A DNA stretch of 64,000 nucleotides from Aminicenans sp964648465 (GCA_964648465.1 CAZYMU010000012.1:4972-68971); one strand, 5' to 3'; positions 8,691-17,307 are shown, counted from the first letter of the stretch. Translations and numbers: made by a program. The notes: generated by a model not told the origin, from the letters alone.

Positions 8691-8731
8691 ACAGCGCATT
8701 CGTGGTGAAGGACCACAACTTCATGCGCTGT
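8691..8731. repeat. Two-part perfect hairpin flanked by TGCATCTGC direct repeats
   Basis: Outer stem ACAGCGCAT (8691-8699) pairs with ATGCGCTGT (8723-8731). Inner stem GTGGT (8702-8706) pairs with ACCAC (8712-8716) around a GAAGG loop. TGCATCTGC occurs in direct orientation on both sides (about 8677 and 8736). There is no poly-T tail, so it does not look like a terminator. The arrangement recalls the TGCATCTGCTGCG-type intergenic palindromes I remember from many environmental genomes. Confidence 0.65.
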
Positions 8732-8826
8732 GCCTTGCATCTGCAGCAAGCTTGGACTCGTGAATAACCCACGTTCTCCTGGGTTGTTCATAAAAATTGC
8801 TGAATTTAGTTAAGATGAATTTGAGT

Positions 8827-8858
8827 GCATGTTTGCGCTCCACTAAGATTTTTAACGC
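8827..8858 (-). repeat. Dispersed repeat block B, inverted copy
   Basis: Read on the minus strand, this 32-base block starts GCGTTAAAAATCTTAGTGG and matches 44485-44516 on the plus strand at 31 of 32 positions. Weaker similarity continues past it (CTCAAATT.ATC...) down to about 8790, where it meets a degenerate copy of block A. Confidence 0.75.
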
Positions 8859-9054
8859 CATTTCCTCCCCGATCTTCTCGGCTCTGCTGGAACTCCGCAT
8901 GCTTATCTTAAGCACCACCACAATGTCCCCGAGCCACCATTAATACCGCCCTTTTGATTATACAGTGCTCACACATCCATCAGGCCCAACTTTGTCGGAT
9001 TCCCTCGAAGATCGACTCGTAAAGGCTAAATCTTTTAATGTCGCTTCCTCCATC

Positions 9055-9068
9055 CCCTCAAATTAATC
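9055..9068 (+). repeat. Short repeat block C
   Basis: CCCTCAAATTAATC is identical to 44516-44529, where it directly follows block B. Downstream, TTTTTATAAATGATTCAGG (about 9095-9113) resembles the reverse complement of block A, suggesting another element end. Confidence 0.5.
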
Positions 9069-9154
9069 TCATCCAAATCTATTAGAGGCAGTTTTTATAA
9101 ATGATTCAGGCTAATAAAAAAGACAAATAAAAAAAGATGACAGACATGTTTTTT

Positions 9155-9658
9155 TTAACTAAATTTTAAATTTACAGATTTTTTAAGGGATTTTTCAGCT
9201 GACATCCTTACAAAATAGTTTTTGTCCTTTGATAATTTCAGCAGAAGAGAGAGAGCTTCTTCCCCTTTAATTTTTCCCAATGTCTGGGCTGCTGTCCTCC
9301 GCACATCAGCATTGGGTTCATTGATGAGGGTTTCAATATAAATTATAGATTTTGGATTTTTCTGGAGGGATAATATTTTTATAAAAGCACTTTTTACAAA
9401 CCAAGGGGAGTATGAAAGTTTTTGAAAAGTTTTGCTCAAGTCAAGATTTTCTCTATTTCCTAATTCGTTAATGATAAGTTCGCGGGTAGCTTCACAGTGC
9501 TCATCTAATGCATCCAGTAAAACTTCACTTGCCCATGGGTCTTTTATTTTTATAATTTTCTGGATGATTTTTAGTCTTTCCTGTTTTTCCTTAGTACTTT
9601 TTAATTCTTTTAGCGTAGAGCTGTAAAGTTCTTTATCTTTATTTCCTTTAATTTTCAA
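9155..9658 (-). CDS. HEAT-repeat protein
   Basis: A 167-residue soluble protein made of helical repeats. At least four HEAT-like units are visible: DPWASEVLLDALDEHCEATRELIINEL, SPWFVKSAFIKILS, NADVRRTAAQTLGKI, and KNYFVRMSAEKSLKK. The Asp-x-x-Val-Arg-x-x-Ala-Ala pattern is typical. It is the last gene of the ftsY-rib transcript, starting with TTG at 9658, one base after the ribBA stop, with AAGG upstream. Such proteins act as binding scaffolds, but the partner is unknown. A role linked to riboflavin synthesis is not implied by the sequence. Confidence 0.75.
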   Translation of the reverse strand: MKIKGNKDKELYSSTLKELKSTKEKQERLKIIQKIIKIKDPWASEVLLDALDEHCEATRELIINELGNRENLDLSKTFQKLSYSPWFVKSAFIKILSLQKNPKSIIYIETLINEPNADVRRTAAQTLGKIKGEEALSLLLKLSKDKNYFVRMSAEKSLKKSVNLKFS

Positions 9659-9659
9659 C

Positions 9660-10877
9660 TCATACCTTCTCGAGAATATGTCCCATTTTTTCTTTTTTTG
9701 TCTTTAAATATTTGAAGTTTGATTTGGTTGGTGCAATTTCGATAGGGATTCGACCGGCAATTTCTAGGCCGTATCCAGAAAGACCGACAAATTTACGGGG
9801 ATTATTTGTTATAAGGCGTAACTTTGTGATTCCTAAGGAGACTAGTATTTGGGCCCCTATGCCATAATCCCGCTGGTCTGGTTTAAAACCGAGTTTACGG
9901 TTGGCTTCTATAGTGTCGGCTCCTTTGTCTTGAAGAGCATACGCTTTAATTTTATTGACTAGGCCGATGCCCCGTCCTTCCTGATCAAGAATATAAAGGA
10001 TAACGCCTTTACCTTTCTTGTTGATGAGTCTCATGGATTGACGAAGCTGTTCTCCGCAGTCGCAGCGTAATGAACCTAGTGTATCTCCAGTGAAGCATTG
10101 TGAATGTGCCCGGACAAGAGTTGGCTCGTCCTTTTGAATTTTGCCCTTGATAAGGGCTATGTGGTGTTCCATGTGGATTGTGTCTTGAAAGACGACTATT
10201 TTGAAGTGTCCGAATTTTGTTGGCAGGTCTGCTTCTTCTATTTTTTGTATTAGTGTTTCATGCTTCATCCGGTATTTAATCAGATCGGCAATCGTGAGAA
10301 TAGGGATGCTGTGAGCCTGGCTGAATTTAACGAGTTGAGGCATCCGAGCCATTGTGCCGTCTTCATTCATGATCTCGCAAATGACTCCGGCAGGATATAG
10401 ACCTGCAATTCGAGCTATATCAACGGATGCTTCTGTTTGTCCTGCCCTTTTTAGTACTCCCCCGGCATTTGCCTGGAGAGGAAAGATGTGGCCTGGGCGG
10501 GCAAGTTCAGGAGCTTTAGTTTTTGGATTGATAGCAGTCATGACTGTTTTAGCACGGTCATAGGCTGAGATTCCTGTAGTGATTCCTTTCTTGGCATCTA
10601 TTGAAACAGTAAAAGCTGTTTGGAAGCGAGCCGTGTTGTCAGAAACCATTAAGGGGAGGCCAAGCTGTTTAATCCTTTTTTCGGTCAAAGGAAGGCAGAT
10701 AAGGCCGCGGCCGTATTTTGCCATAAAATTTATGATGTTGGGATTGATCTTTTCTGCGGCCACCATAAGGTCGCCTTCGTTTTCCCTGTCTTCATCATCA
10801 ACAATGATAATAAGTTTGCCTGATTTTACTGTTTTTATGGCTTGTTCAACTGAAGCTGCAATAGACTTATTTTGCAT
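9660..10877 (-). CDS. ribBA: Bifunctional DHBP synthase / GTP cyclohydrolase II
   Basis: Two riboflavin-pathway enzymes in one 405-residue chain. The N-terminal half (about 1-200) is 3,4-dihydroxy-2-butanone-4-phosphate synthase with the acidic loop DDEDRENEGDL (27-37) and ARPGH (126-130). The C-terminal half is GTP cyclohydrolase II with the zinc cysteines in CFTGDTLGSLRCDCGEQL and the DQEGRGIGL loop. Odd feature: where Escherichia coli RibB has the metal-ligand His in GGHTEA, this protein has Gln (AGQTEA, Gln147; codon CAA). The cyclohydrolase half looks intact. Ordered ftsY-ribD-ribE-ribBA; no ribH (lumazine synthase) is present here and no FMN riboswitch was seen. Confidence 0.94.
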   Translation of the reverse strand: MQNKSIAASVEQAIKTVKSGKLIIIVDDEDRENEGDLMVAAEKINPNIINFMAKYGRGLICLPLTEKRIKQLGLPLMVSDNTARFQTAFTVSIDAKKGITTGISAYDRAKTVMTAINPKTKAPELARPGHIFPLQANAGGVLKRAGQTEASVDIARIAGLYPAGVICEIMNEDGTMARMPQLVKFSQAHSIPILTIADLIKYRMKHETLIQKIEEADLPTKFGHFKIVVFQDTIHMEHHIALIKGKIQKDEPTLVRAHSQCFTGDTLGSLRCDCGEQLRQSMRLINKKGKGVILYILDQEGRGIGLVNKIKAYALQDKGADTIEANRKLGFKPDQRDYGIGAQILVSLGITKLRLITNNPRKFVGLSGYGLEIAGRIPIEIAPTKSNFKYLKTKKEKMGHILEKV

Positions 10878-10880
10878 TTT

Positions 10881-11486
10881 TTAGCCCTTAATAATTTCTT
10901 TCTCTTTCGTATGCATCAGATTATATAAGTATTTTCCGATTATGTCACATTCGAGGTTAGGCCTGTCACTTCTTCTTAATTCACCGAGATTTGTGGACTC
11001 TAGAGTAATTGGAATAAGATCTACTGAAAAGGAAGAACGGCTGGCTTCAGCTATAGTAAGACTAACTCCGTTCAGGGCTACAGAACCTTTGCTGATAATG
11101 TAAGGCCTTAAATGGGGAGATATGGAAATTGTAAGTCTTTTTTCTTGTCTTTTATTAATAATTTTAAGGACTCTTTCTGTTGTGTCAACATGGCCAGTGA
11201 CAAGATGTCCGCTCAGTGGAGAAGAAAGATTGAGAGGAAGTTCGAGGTTAAGCTTGTCCCCATTATGCAGTGTGCCTAGATTGGTCTGGGATAGAGTTTC
11301 ATCGGAGAGGTTAAAAAAGAGAATGTTTTTTTCTTTTTTAATAAGGCTTAGGCAAACACCGTTAACAGCCAAACTTTCCCCTGCTTTTAACTTGGAGGCT
11401 AAAGGTGGAGATTCTAAAGCAATTTCCCGTTTTCCAAAGTAATAGGCTTTAAATCGGCCCACATGGCTAATGATTCCTGTAAACAT
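10881..11486 (-). CDS. ribE: Riboflavin synthase, alpha subunit
   Basis: Converts two molecules of lumazine to riboflavin. The 201 residues hold two tandem lumazine-binding repeats. The first begins MFTGIISHVGRF and contains SLAVNGVCLSL and GHLVTGHVDTT. The second contains GSVALNGVSLTI. Normal length. Its start overlaps the ribD stop by one base and it precedes ribBA by 3 bases, so the rib genes are tightly coupled. Confidence 0.94.
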   Translation of the reverse strand: MFTGIISHVGRFKAYYFGKREIALESPPLASKLKAGESLAVNGVCLSLIKKEKNILFFNLSDETLSQTNLGTLHNGDKLNLELPLNLSSPLSGHLVTGHVDTTERVLKIINKRQEKRLTISISPHLRPYIISKGSVALNGVSLTIAEASRSSFSVDLIPITLESTNLGELRRSDRPNLECDIIGKYLYNLMHTKEKEIIKG

Positions 11487-12586
11487 CAGAAATATCCTTC
11501 TGCTATGATATCATCTTCGATCTGAAAAAACTCTATTTTTTTCAGATGAAGTGAATCTTTGATGAGATTTACACCTTCTCCTTGAAGTAAAGAAGGAGCA
11601 TCCTTTCCCCCGATCAATTTTGGAGATAATGTGACAAAAATTTTATCCGTCAATCTTTGCTCCAGAAAAGAGGTCGTCAAACTGCTGCCTCCTTCTACCA
11701 GAATACTCGATATTTCTTGCTTGCCGAGCCACGAAAGAACTTCTTTTAGGTTAATATTGGAAGAAAAGCTAGATTGGAAAATGACTTCTACCCCTTTTTT
11801 TCTCAAGTTATCGGCTTTTTGTTTAGAAGACAGTTTTCCTGTAAAGACAATGATTTTTCCTTGAGGTAGGGTATTGAGAATACGGGAGTTTGGAGGGAAT
11901 CGGAGGTTGGAATCCAGTATTATTCGGGTTATTCGTTTATCCTTCCAGTTCGGGTGGCGTACAGTCAATCGAGGATCGTCCTTTATTAGCGTGTTGATGC
12001 CTGTCATGATAGCATCATATTCTCCTCTCAGAAGATTAAAATACTCTCTTGTCTGAGGAGAAGATATCCACTGAGATACAAATGTTTTTGTAGCCATTTT
12101 TCCATCTAGGCTAACTGCAGCCTTGACTGTGACAAAAGGGATTTTTTTTATGATGTATTTTATGTAAGTTTCGTTCAATAGACTATTTTTTTCCTTGAGA
12201 AGACCTACAGATACATCTATGCCGGCTTTTTTCATTTTCTTTATGCCTTTTTTATAGACGACTGGATTAGGGTCTAGTGAGGAAACCACAACCCGTTTTA
12301 TGTGTGCTTTAATGATACTATCCACGCAGGGAGGAGTTCTTCCCCAATGAGTACATGGCTCAAGTGTAATGTAAGCAGTGCTGTTACTGGCTGAGGAGCC
12401 TGCTTTCTGGATGGCGATTGCTTCAGCGTGAGGCTTGCCCGGCTTTTCGTGATATCCGCACCCTAAAATAATATTTTTCTTGACTATGACAGAACCGACA
12501 TGAGGATTCGGACTTGCCCATCCTTTTGCTTTTTCTGCTAAGCCATATGCCATATGAAGATAAAAAATATCCTTGAGTTTATTCAT
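11486..12586 (-). CDS. ribD: Bifunctional pyrimidine deaminase/reductase
   Basis: Second and third steps of riboflavin synthesis. The N-terminal deaminase domain (about 1-145) has the zinc-site HAEAIAI (His53) and the PCTHWGRTPPC motif (Cys78 and Cys87). The C-terminal reductase domain follows, with VTVKAAVSLDGKMA, DAIMTGINTLIKDDPRLTVR and a LVEGGSSLTTSFL segment that closes the NADPH site. Length 366 is standard. Its start overlaps the end of ftsY by 4 bases. Confidence 0.95.
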   Translation of the reverse strand: MNKLKDIFYLHMAYGLAEKAKGWASPNPHVGSVIVKKNIILGCGYHEKPGKPHAEAIAIQKAGSSASNSTAYITLEPCTHWGRTPPCVDSIIKAHIKRVVVSSLDPNPVVYKKGIKKMKKAGIDVSVGLLKEKNSLLNETYIKYIIKKIPFVTVKAAVSLDGKMATKTFVSQWISSPQTREYFNLLRGEYDAIMTGINTLIKDDPRLTVRHPNWKDKRITRIILDSNLRFPPNSRILNTLPQGKIIVFTGKLSSKQKADNLRKKGVEVIFQSSFSSNINLKEVLSWLGKQEISSILVEGGSSLTTSFLEQRLTDKIFVTLSPKLIGGKDAPSLLQGEGVNLIKDSLHLKKIEFFQIEDDIIAEGYF

Positions 12587-13476
12587 GAAAGAAGAGCCTT
12601 AACAAATTCCTTGGGAGAAAAAGGCATTATATCTTCTTCTTTTTCCCCGACACCTATAAACTTGATCGGAAGCTGCAATTCCTCGATGATACTGATAACG
12701 CTTCCTCCTTTGGCTGTTCCGTCCAGCTTTGTGAGGAAAATCCCTGTTAAGCCTGAGAATTTCAGAAATTCTTTTGCTTGAATCAAGGCATTTTGTCCAA
12801 TACTTGAATCTAAAACAAGAAAAATTTCATGAGGTGCACCCTTGATTTCTCTTGAGATAATTCTTTTAATTTTTTCCATTTCATTCATTAAATTGACATT
12901 TGTATGAATTCTGCCTGCAGTGTCTATAAGGAGAAGATGAAAGTTCCGCGCTTTAAATGATTGGATGGCATCGAAAGTGACAGAAGCAGGGTCAGCTCCA
13001 TACTTCCCCCTGGTTACAGGAATGTTCAATTTCTTTCCCCAGATAATAAGCTGTTCCTGGGCAGCTGCTCTAAATGTGTCAGCTGCAGCCATAAGGATGT
13101 TTTTTCCCTGGTTTTTGTAATAGTATGCAAGTTTTGCCAGAGACGTAGTTTTCCCCCCACCGTTAACTCCAACAAACATGATAACAGAACGGGAGTAATC
13201 CGGATAGAAACCAGTTGGAAATTGAGAAAGCCTATTTATAAGCTCATATTCTAATATCTTTTTTATGGTAAGGAATGAATCTGTTTTTTTACTTTTTTGT
13301 CTGATGGACTCAATGATATTTTCTGTTGTATTGATTCCGACATCAGAGAGAAGCAGTGACTCAGTAAGTTCGTCAAGTATTTCCTCTCTGTTTTTTTTAC
13401 TGTGAAGGAGCTCATCAAATTTTCCAGTGAAGGATTTTCTTGTTCTGGTCAGTTTCGCTTTCAAATTAACTATCAC
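12583..13476 (-). CDS. ftsY: Signal recognition particle receptor FtsY
   Basis: SRP-dependent GTPase that docks nascent membrane proteins. The 297 residues cover the N domain and G domain: G1 loop GVNGGGKTTSLAKLA, DTFRAAAQEQL, DTAGRIHTN (G3) and TKLDGTAKGG (G4 and following). The acidic A domain of Escherichia coli FtsY is absent, as in many bacteria. First gene of the operon with ribD, ribE, ribBA and the HEAT gene. The ATG lies only 9 bases beyond a perfect -10 box and has no ribosome-binding site, so its mRNA is probably leaderless. Confidence 0.94.
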   Translation of the reverse strand: MIVNLKAKLTRTRKSFTGKFDELLHSKKNREEILDELTESLLLSDVGINTTENIIESIRQKSKKTDSFLTIKKILEYELINRLSQFPTGFYPDYSRSVIMFVGVNGGGKTTSLAKLAYYYKNQGKNILMAAADTFRAAAQEQLIIWGKKLNIPVTRGKYGADPASVTFDAIQSFKARNFHLLLIDTAGRIHTNVNLMNEMEKIKRIISREIKGAPHEIFLVLDSSIGQNALIQAKEFLKFSGLTGIFLTKLDGTAKGGSVISIIEELQLPIKFIGVGEKEEDIMPFSPKEFVKALLS

Positions 13477-13485
13477 AGTATAATA

Positions 13486-13514
13486 ATTATATTTTTCATA
13501 TAATTCAAAGTCAA
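13486..13514 (-). promoter_or_regulatory. Sigma70-type promoter for the ftsY-rib operon
   Basis: On the minus strand: TTGACT (13509-13514), 17-base spacer, consensus TATAAT (13486-13491). Nine bases separate the -10 box from the ftsY ATG at 13476, placing the predicted start of transcription 0-3 bases before the codon. Confidence 0.7.
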
Positions 13515-13662
13515 TTGGTCTTCAGGAATGCCAACCCAGCCATTAATGGGGAAAAGCTAAATGGTTGATATTATTAATATGATATAGTACAAAGTAGTTT
13601 TGAGAATTTCATGGAGAATGAGCTAAATTGGTTTATATTGTTTCATAATATCAGCAGTTTTT

Positions 13663-15393
13663 ATGAATAGAATGAATAGTACAACTTGGATATTACCTCC
13701 TGTGAAAGAGGAAGCGAGAGATCTTTCTGCAGGACTTGGGATTCCTCTAGGGATAGCACAAATTATGGCAAGACGGAATATTTCTGACTTGGAGACTGCA
13801 CATAAGTTTCTTTTCGGAACTTTAAATGACCTTCACGACCCTTATTTATTGGATGGGATGGAAAAAGCAGTAACAAGAATCAGGAAAGCGATTTCTTTTG
13901 GGGAAAATATATTAGTTTTTGGAGATTATGATGTGGATGGAATACTATCTGTAGTTATCCTTTCCGAAGCATTGGGTTCTCTAGGAGCAAAAGTAGATTA
14001 CTATATTCCAGACAGGATGAAAGATGGATACGGGATTAAAGAGAAATATGTTGATATTGCTTTAAATAGAAAATCAACTCTGGCAATAAGCGTGGACTGT
14101 GGAATTAAAGCAATAGGATTTGTTAAAAGAGCAAAAAAGTACGGTATAGATGTTATTATAACAGACCATCATCAACCAGGGGATATGCTTCCGGAGAGCC
14201 TTGCTGTTTTAAACCCCGTGATTCGAAGTTCTGGATATCCGGACAAAGACTTAGCTGGAATAGGAGTCGTCTTTAAATTAATTCAGGCTCTTTTTAAGGA
14301 GGCAGGAAAATCTTCTGCCATTGCACATTATCTAGAGTTTGTTTCTATGGGAACAATTGCTGATGTGGCCGCATTGAGAGGAGAGAACAGGCTTTTTGTT
14401 AAATTCGGGCTGAAAAATCGTGAAGGAATTTCGAACAATGGCCTGAAATGTTTAATGAAAATTTGTGGACTGGAGGGAAAAAATATTTCTGTTGGAGATG
14501 TTGGTTTTAGGATTGGGCCAAGGATCAATGCTGCAGGAAGAATGGGAAAGGCAGACCTTGCTGTGGAGCTTTTCTTTTCGGATAATTTCCAAAAGAGCAC
14601 AGAAATAGCTTGCCAGCTTGATAGGCTGAATTTACAGAGACAAAAGGTGGAAGAGAGAATATATTCTCAGGCAATAGAGTACATAAAGAAAAAATCTCTT
14701 GATAAAAAATATAAACTTCTAATTTTAGGTTGTGACGAATGGCATCGTGGTGTGATTGGAATTGTCGCGTCAAAACTTAAAGAATATTTTAACAGGCCTG
14801 TTATTCTATTTGCCTATGAAGAAGGGAAAGCTTTTGGTTCAGGAAGAAGTATCAGTGAATTTTCACTTATAGAGTGCATTGATAAAAACAGGGAGTTTTT
14901 TCTAAGCTTTGGAGGACATCCTATGGCCGTAGGTTGTGAGCTTGATAAAAAAAATATCGGCTCTTTAAAAGAAGCTGTAAATGATTTTGTCAGTTCAAAA
15001 ATTTTAGAAGAGCATCTAAGGAAGAAAATATACATTGATACAATTATAAATTTTAATGAAATAAATTCTGCCTTTCTAGAGAACATGTCTTTTCTTTCTC
15101 CTTTTGGAGTGGGAAATTCCAAGCCTGTCTTTTTAAGTAAATATGTGCAGGTTGTAGATGAGCCGAAAAGGATTAAAAGAAGACACAGCAAATTTTTAGT
15201 GAAACAGGGAGATATTTTCTTTGAGGCTTTAGGTTGGGGAAGAGGAGAATGGATTGAAGATATTCAAAAGGGCGACAGAATTGATATTGTCTATTCATTG
15301 CAGTTTTCTGAATATCTCGGACAGGAGAGGTTAAATCTTTCTCTGAGAGACATAAGGAAGTCCAATTCTTCAGTTTGTGTGAATACAAAGTAG
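13663..15393 (+). CDS. recJ: Single-stranded-DNA-specific exonuclease RecJ
   Basis: 5'-3' single-strand exonuclease of recombination and mismatch repair. The 576 residues contain the DHH motifs in order: VFGDYDVDGI (motif I), ISVDCGIKA (II), VIITDHHQPGD (III, the DHH), a SMGTIADVAAL segment (IV), the DHHA1-type nucleic-acid-binding domain with GFRIGPRINAAGRMG and SFGGHPMAVG, and a C-terminal OB-like part. The ATG at 13663 could be replaced by the one at 13672. It begins a run of closely spaced genes down to rapZ. Confidence 0.93.
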   Translation: MNRMNSTTWILPPVKEEARDLSAGLGIPLGIAQIMARRNISDLETAHKFLFGTLNDLHDPYLLDGMEKAVTRIRKAISFGENILVFGDYDVDGILSVVILSEALGSLGAKVDYYIPDRMKDGYGIKEKYVDIALNRKSTLAISVDCGIKAIGFVKRAKKYGIDVIITDHHQPGDMLPESLAVLNPVIRSSGYPDKDLAGIGVVFKLIQALFKEAGKSSAIAHYLEFVSMGTIADVAALRGENRLFVKFGLKNREGISNNGLKCLMKICGLEGKNISVGDVGFRIGPRINAAGRMGKADLAVELFFSDNFQKSTEIACQLDRLNLQRQKVEERIYSQAIEYIKKKSLDKKYKLLILGCDEWHRGVIGIVASKLKEYFNRPVILFAYEEGKAFGSGRSISEFSLIECIDKNREFFLSFGGHPMAVGCELDKKNIGSLKEAVNDFVSSKILEEHLRKKIYIDTIINFNEINSAFLENMSFLSPFGVGNSKPVFLSKYVQVVDEPKRIKRRHSKFLVKQGDIFFEALGWGRGEWIEDIQKGDRIDIVYSLQFSEYLGQERLNLSLRDIRKSNSSVCVNTK

Positions 15394-15408
15394 GAACCGA
15401 GAGCTGTT

Positions 15409-17301
15409 ATGCCAAAAGTAAAATTTCATTTGGTCGGAATTTCTAAATTTATTGTTTCAATACTTCTTCTGGTCACTCTAGTTATTACTACTGTAAGTGT
15501 TATAAACCGAGCAAGGAAACGTACGAAGATTCCACAGTCGCAAGATGTAGTGCTCAAACAAAAAATTGAGAAGAAGGAAGAAATTGAGCACTTTGAAGTT
15601 AAGGGAGGTGAAGGAAATTTTCAGTTTAGTGCAGACAGAAATTATATAGGAACAGACAACCACTTTCACCTGGAAGGAAATGTTGAGTTAGTTTTTTTGA
15701 AAAAAGCAGAGGGAGAGGATATTTTTCTTTATGGAGATGAAATTATATATGATAAAGACATGAATAATTTTTTTCTCCAGGGAAAGGCAAAGGTAAAATT
15801 CAAAGATTTACGTATTAATGCATCTTCTTTGTTTTATGACAAAAAAAAGGAAATCATAGAAAGCGATAAAAACGTAGAATTTTTCTCTGATAAAATGTCC
15901 GGTTCTGCTCAGGAGATAAAGTATTTTTTTAGAAGGGAAAAAATAGAACTCAGAAAAAATATCAATCTTAAATTAAAACTGGATTTAAACACCACGTTTC
16001 CTCTTCTCTTTCAGGGGAATAAATTAGACTATGCAAGGAAAAGGACGCAAGGAGTATTGGAAGGGGACGTACGGCTTTTTCATGGGGAAAGCAGAGCTGT
16101 GGCGGAAGAGTTGAAGTTTAATTTGTTTCCCAGTGGAGAGTATATCGAAAAGTTAGATTTAGAAGGGAATGTAAGGGCTTCTTTAATAAATGAAGGAAAA
16201 GACAACAGTTCTTATCAGAAACAGGCTCCTCTTGTCCTTTACAATGAAAAACGCGAAATAAGAGCTGATAAAATAATAATAATATGGTTTAAGGATATTC
16301 AAAAGATACATAGGATAGGAGCCGGAGGAAATTGTTCTTTTAAATTTTTTTCTTTCTCTGGAAGCTTTACATGGATTCAGGCTGAAGCTCTTGAGTTTGT
16401 TATGAGTAAAAATGGGAAATTGAGAACATTTAATGCGCTTAGAAATGCCAGCATTACAGAACAAAAAGAGGAGGAGGAAAGCAGAAGAGTGATTAAAGGA
16501 TATTCCATTTTTGTAAAAGAGGGGGAAAATGTACTTATTGCTAAGGCGAAAGACAAGTTAAAAGCAGGGATTCTTTATGAAGATTATGAAATTTCAGCCG
16601 GGGATATAAAAATTAATCTTGATAATAATGATTTGGATGCTAGCAAAGATGTTAAAGTCATTTTAAACCAGCAGATGAAAGAGAAGAAACCATCCAGTCT
16701 TTTTTCTAAAGACACGCCAGTTTTTATTATTTCTAAGGAAATGAGATATTTTGATGCTGAAAAACGTTTTTATTTTACTGGGGATATTAAAGTATGGCAG
16801 GAAAACAGAAAGTTTATTAGCAGCGAACTTTCACTTTTTAGAGAAACTGGGAAATTATTTTGTGCAGGGAAGATAGAGTCAGTTTTCCAATATAGGCCAA
16901 AGGATAGGAATGAGGTTGAAAGTTTGAAGATATCGGCCGAAAAAATGGATTATAACCCAGATAAAAACCTTATTGTTTATAGAGGTAAGAACTCCTTGAA
17001 AGTTAAAGATATAGACCTCCGGGCTCAGTCCCTTTTTGTGTATTTGAATAGAGAAGATGGAGAGTTAAAAGAAATAACTGGCCGGGGAGCAGTTGTTATC
17101 ACACAAAATCAGAATGAAGGAAGAGGGGAAGAGGTAAGATATGACGCAAACAGGGAAATGATGGTCCTTACTGGGAAGCCGGTTTTCATGGAGAGAAATA
17201 GGGGGAAAACAGAGGGGGACAAATTGACTTTTTATATAGCCGATGGTAAAATCGCCGTTGAAAACAAAGATAGAGAAAGGTCAGTAACAATTATTAAATA
17301 G
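15409..17301 (+). CDS. Fused LptC/LptA-like (OstA) LPS-transport protein
   Basis: A 630-residue periplasmic protein with one N-terminal membrane anchor (about 13-31), as in LptC. The rest is a long chain of beta-rich repeats of the OstA/LptA type, recognisable by recurring units such as GDEIIYDKDMNNFFLQGKAKV, ASSLFYDKKKEIIES, AEKMDYNPDKNLIVYRG and GEEVRYDANREMMVLTG. Escherichia coli LptC and LptA are each below 200 residues, so this single protein could span much of the periplasm. It sits directly before lptB and rpoN, the place of lptC-lptA in proteobacteria. The fusion role as LPS bridge is inferred from position and repeats. Confidence 0.82.
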   Translation: MPKVKFHLVGISKFIVSILLLVTLVITTVSVINRARKRTKIPQSQDVVLKQKIEKKEEIEHFEVKGGEGNFQFSADRNYIGTDNHFHLEGNVELVFLKKAEGEDIFLYGDEIIYDKDMNNFFLQGKAKVKFKDLRINASSLFYDKKKEIIESDKNVEFFSDKMSGSAQEIKYFFRREKIELRKNINLKLKLDLNTTFPLLFQGNKLDYARKRTQGVLEGDVRLFHGESRAVAEELKFNLFPSGEYIEKLDLEGNVRASLINEGKDNSSYQKQAPLVLYNEKREIRADKIIIIWFKDIQKIHRIGAGGNCSFKFFSFSGSFTWIQAEALEFVMSKNGKLRTFNALRNASITEQKEEEESRRVIKGYSIFVKEGENVLIAKAKDKLKAGILYEDYEISAGDIKINLDNNDLDASKDVKVILNQQMKEKKPSSLFSKDTPVFIISKEMRYFDAEKRFYFTGDIKVWQENRKFISSELSLFRETGKLFCAGKIESVFQYRPKDRNEVESLKISAEKMDYNPDKNLIVYRGKNSLKVKDIDLRAQSLFVYLNREDGELKEITGRGAVVITQNQNEGRGEEVRYDANREMMVLTGKPVFMERNRGKTEGDKLTFYIADGKIAVENKDRERSVTIIK

Positions 17302-17307
17302 TGAAAT

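Larger units (their letters stand above)
8535..9154. other. 620-base gene-free region of degenerate repeats
   Basis: No credible gene was found between dtd and the HEAT-repeat gene. It contains repeat block A and its inverted partner, a long hairpin (8691-8731), an inverted copy of repeat block B (8827-8858) and a short block C (9055-9068). Blocks A, B and C also occur in the other large gene-free stretch, 44299-44627. Short open frames here (for example minus strand 8721-8921) are composed of repeat sequence. Most likely the decayed remains of a small non-autonomous mobile element or an expanding intergenic repeat family. Confidence 0.6.

Noticed and set aside
8582..8767. 61-codon plus-strand open frame after dtd
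   Set aside because: Composed of inverted-repeat interior and palindrome sequence, no ribosome-binding site and no protein-like pattern.
8721..8921. 66-codon minus-strand open frame in repeat island 1
   Set aside because: It lies across the palindrome and block B, has no ribosome-binding site, and its residues follow repeat sequence shared with noncoding DNA at 44485.
13515..13662. FMN riboswitch near the rib genes
   Set aside because: No RFN-type conserved segments; the rib genes lie behind ftsY with no leader of their own.
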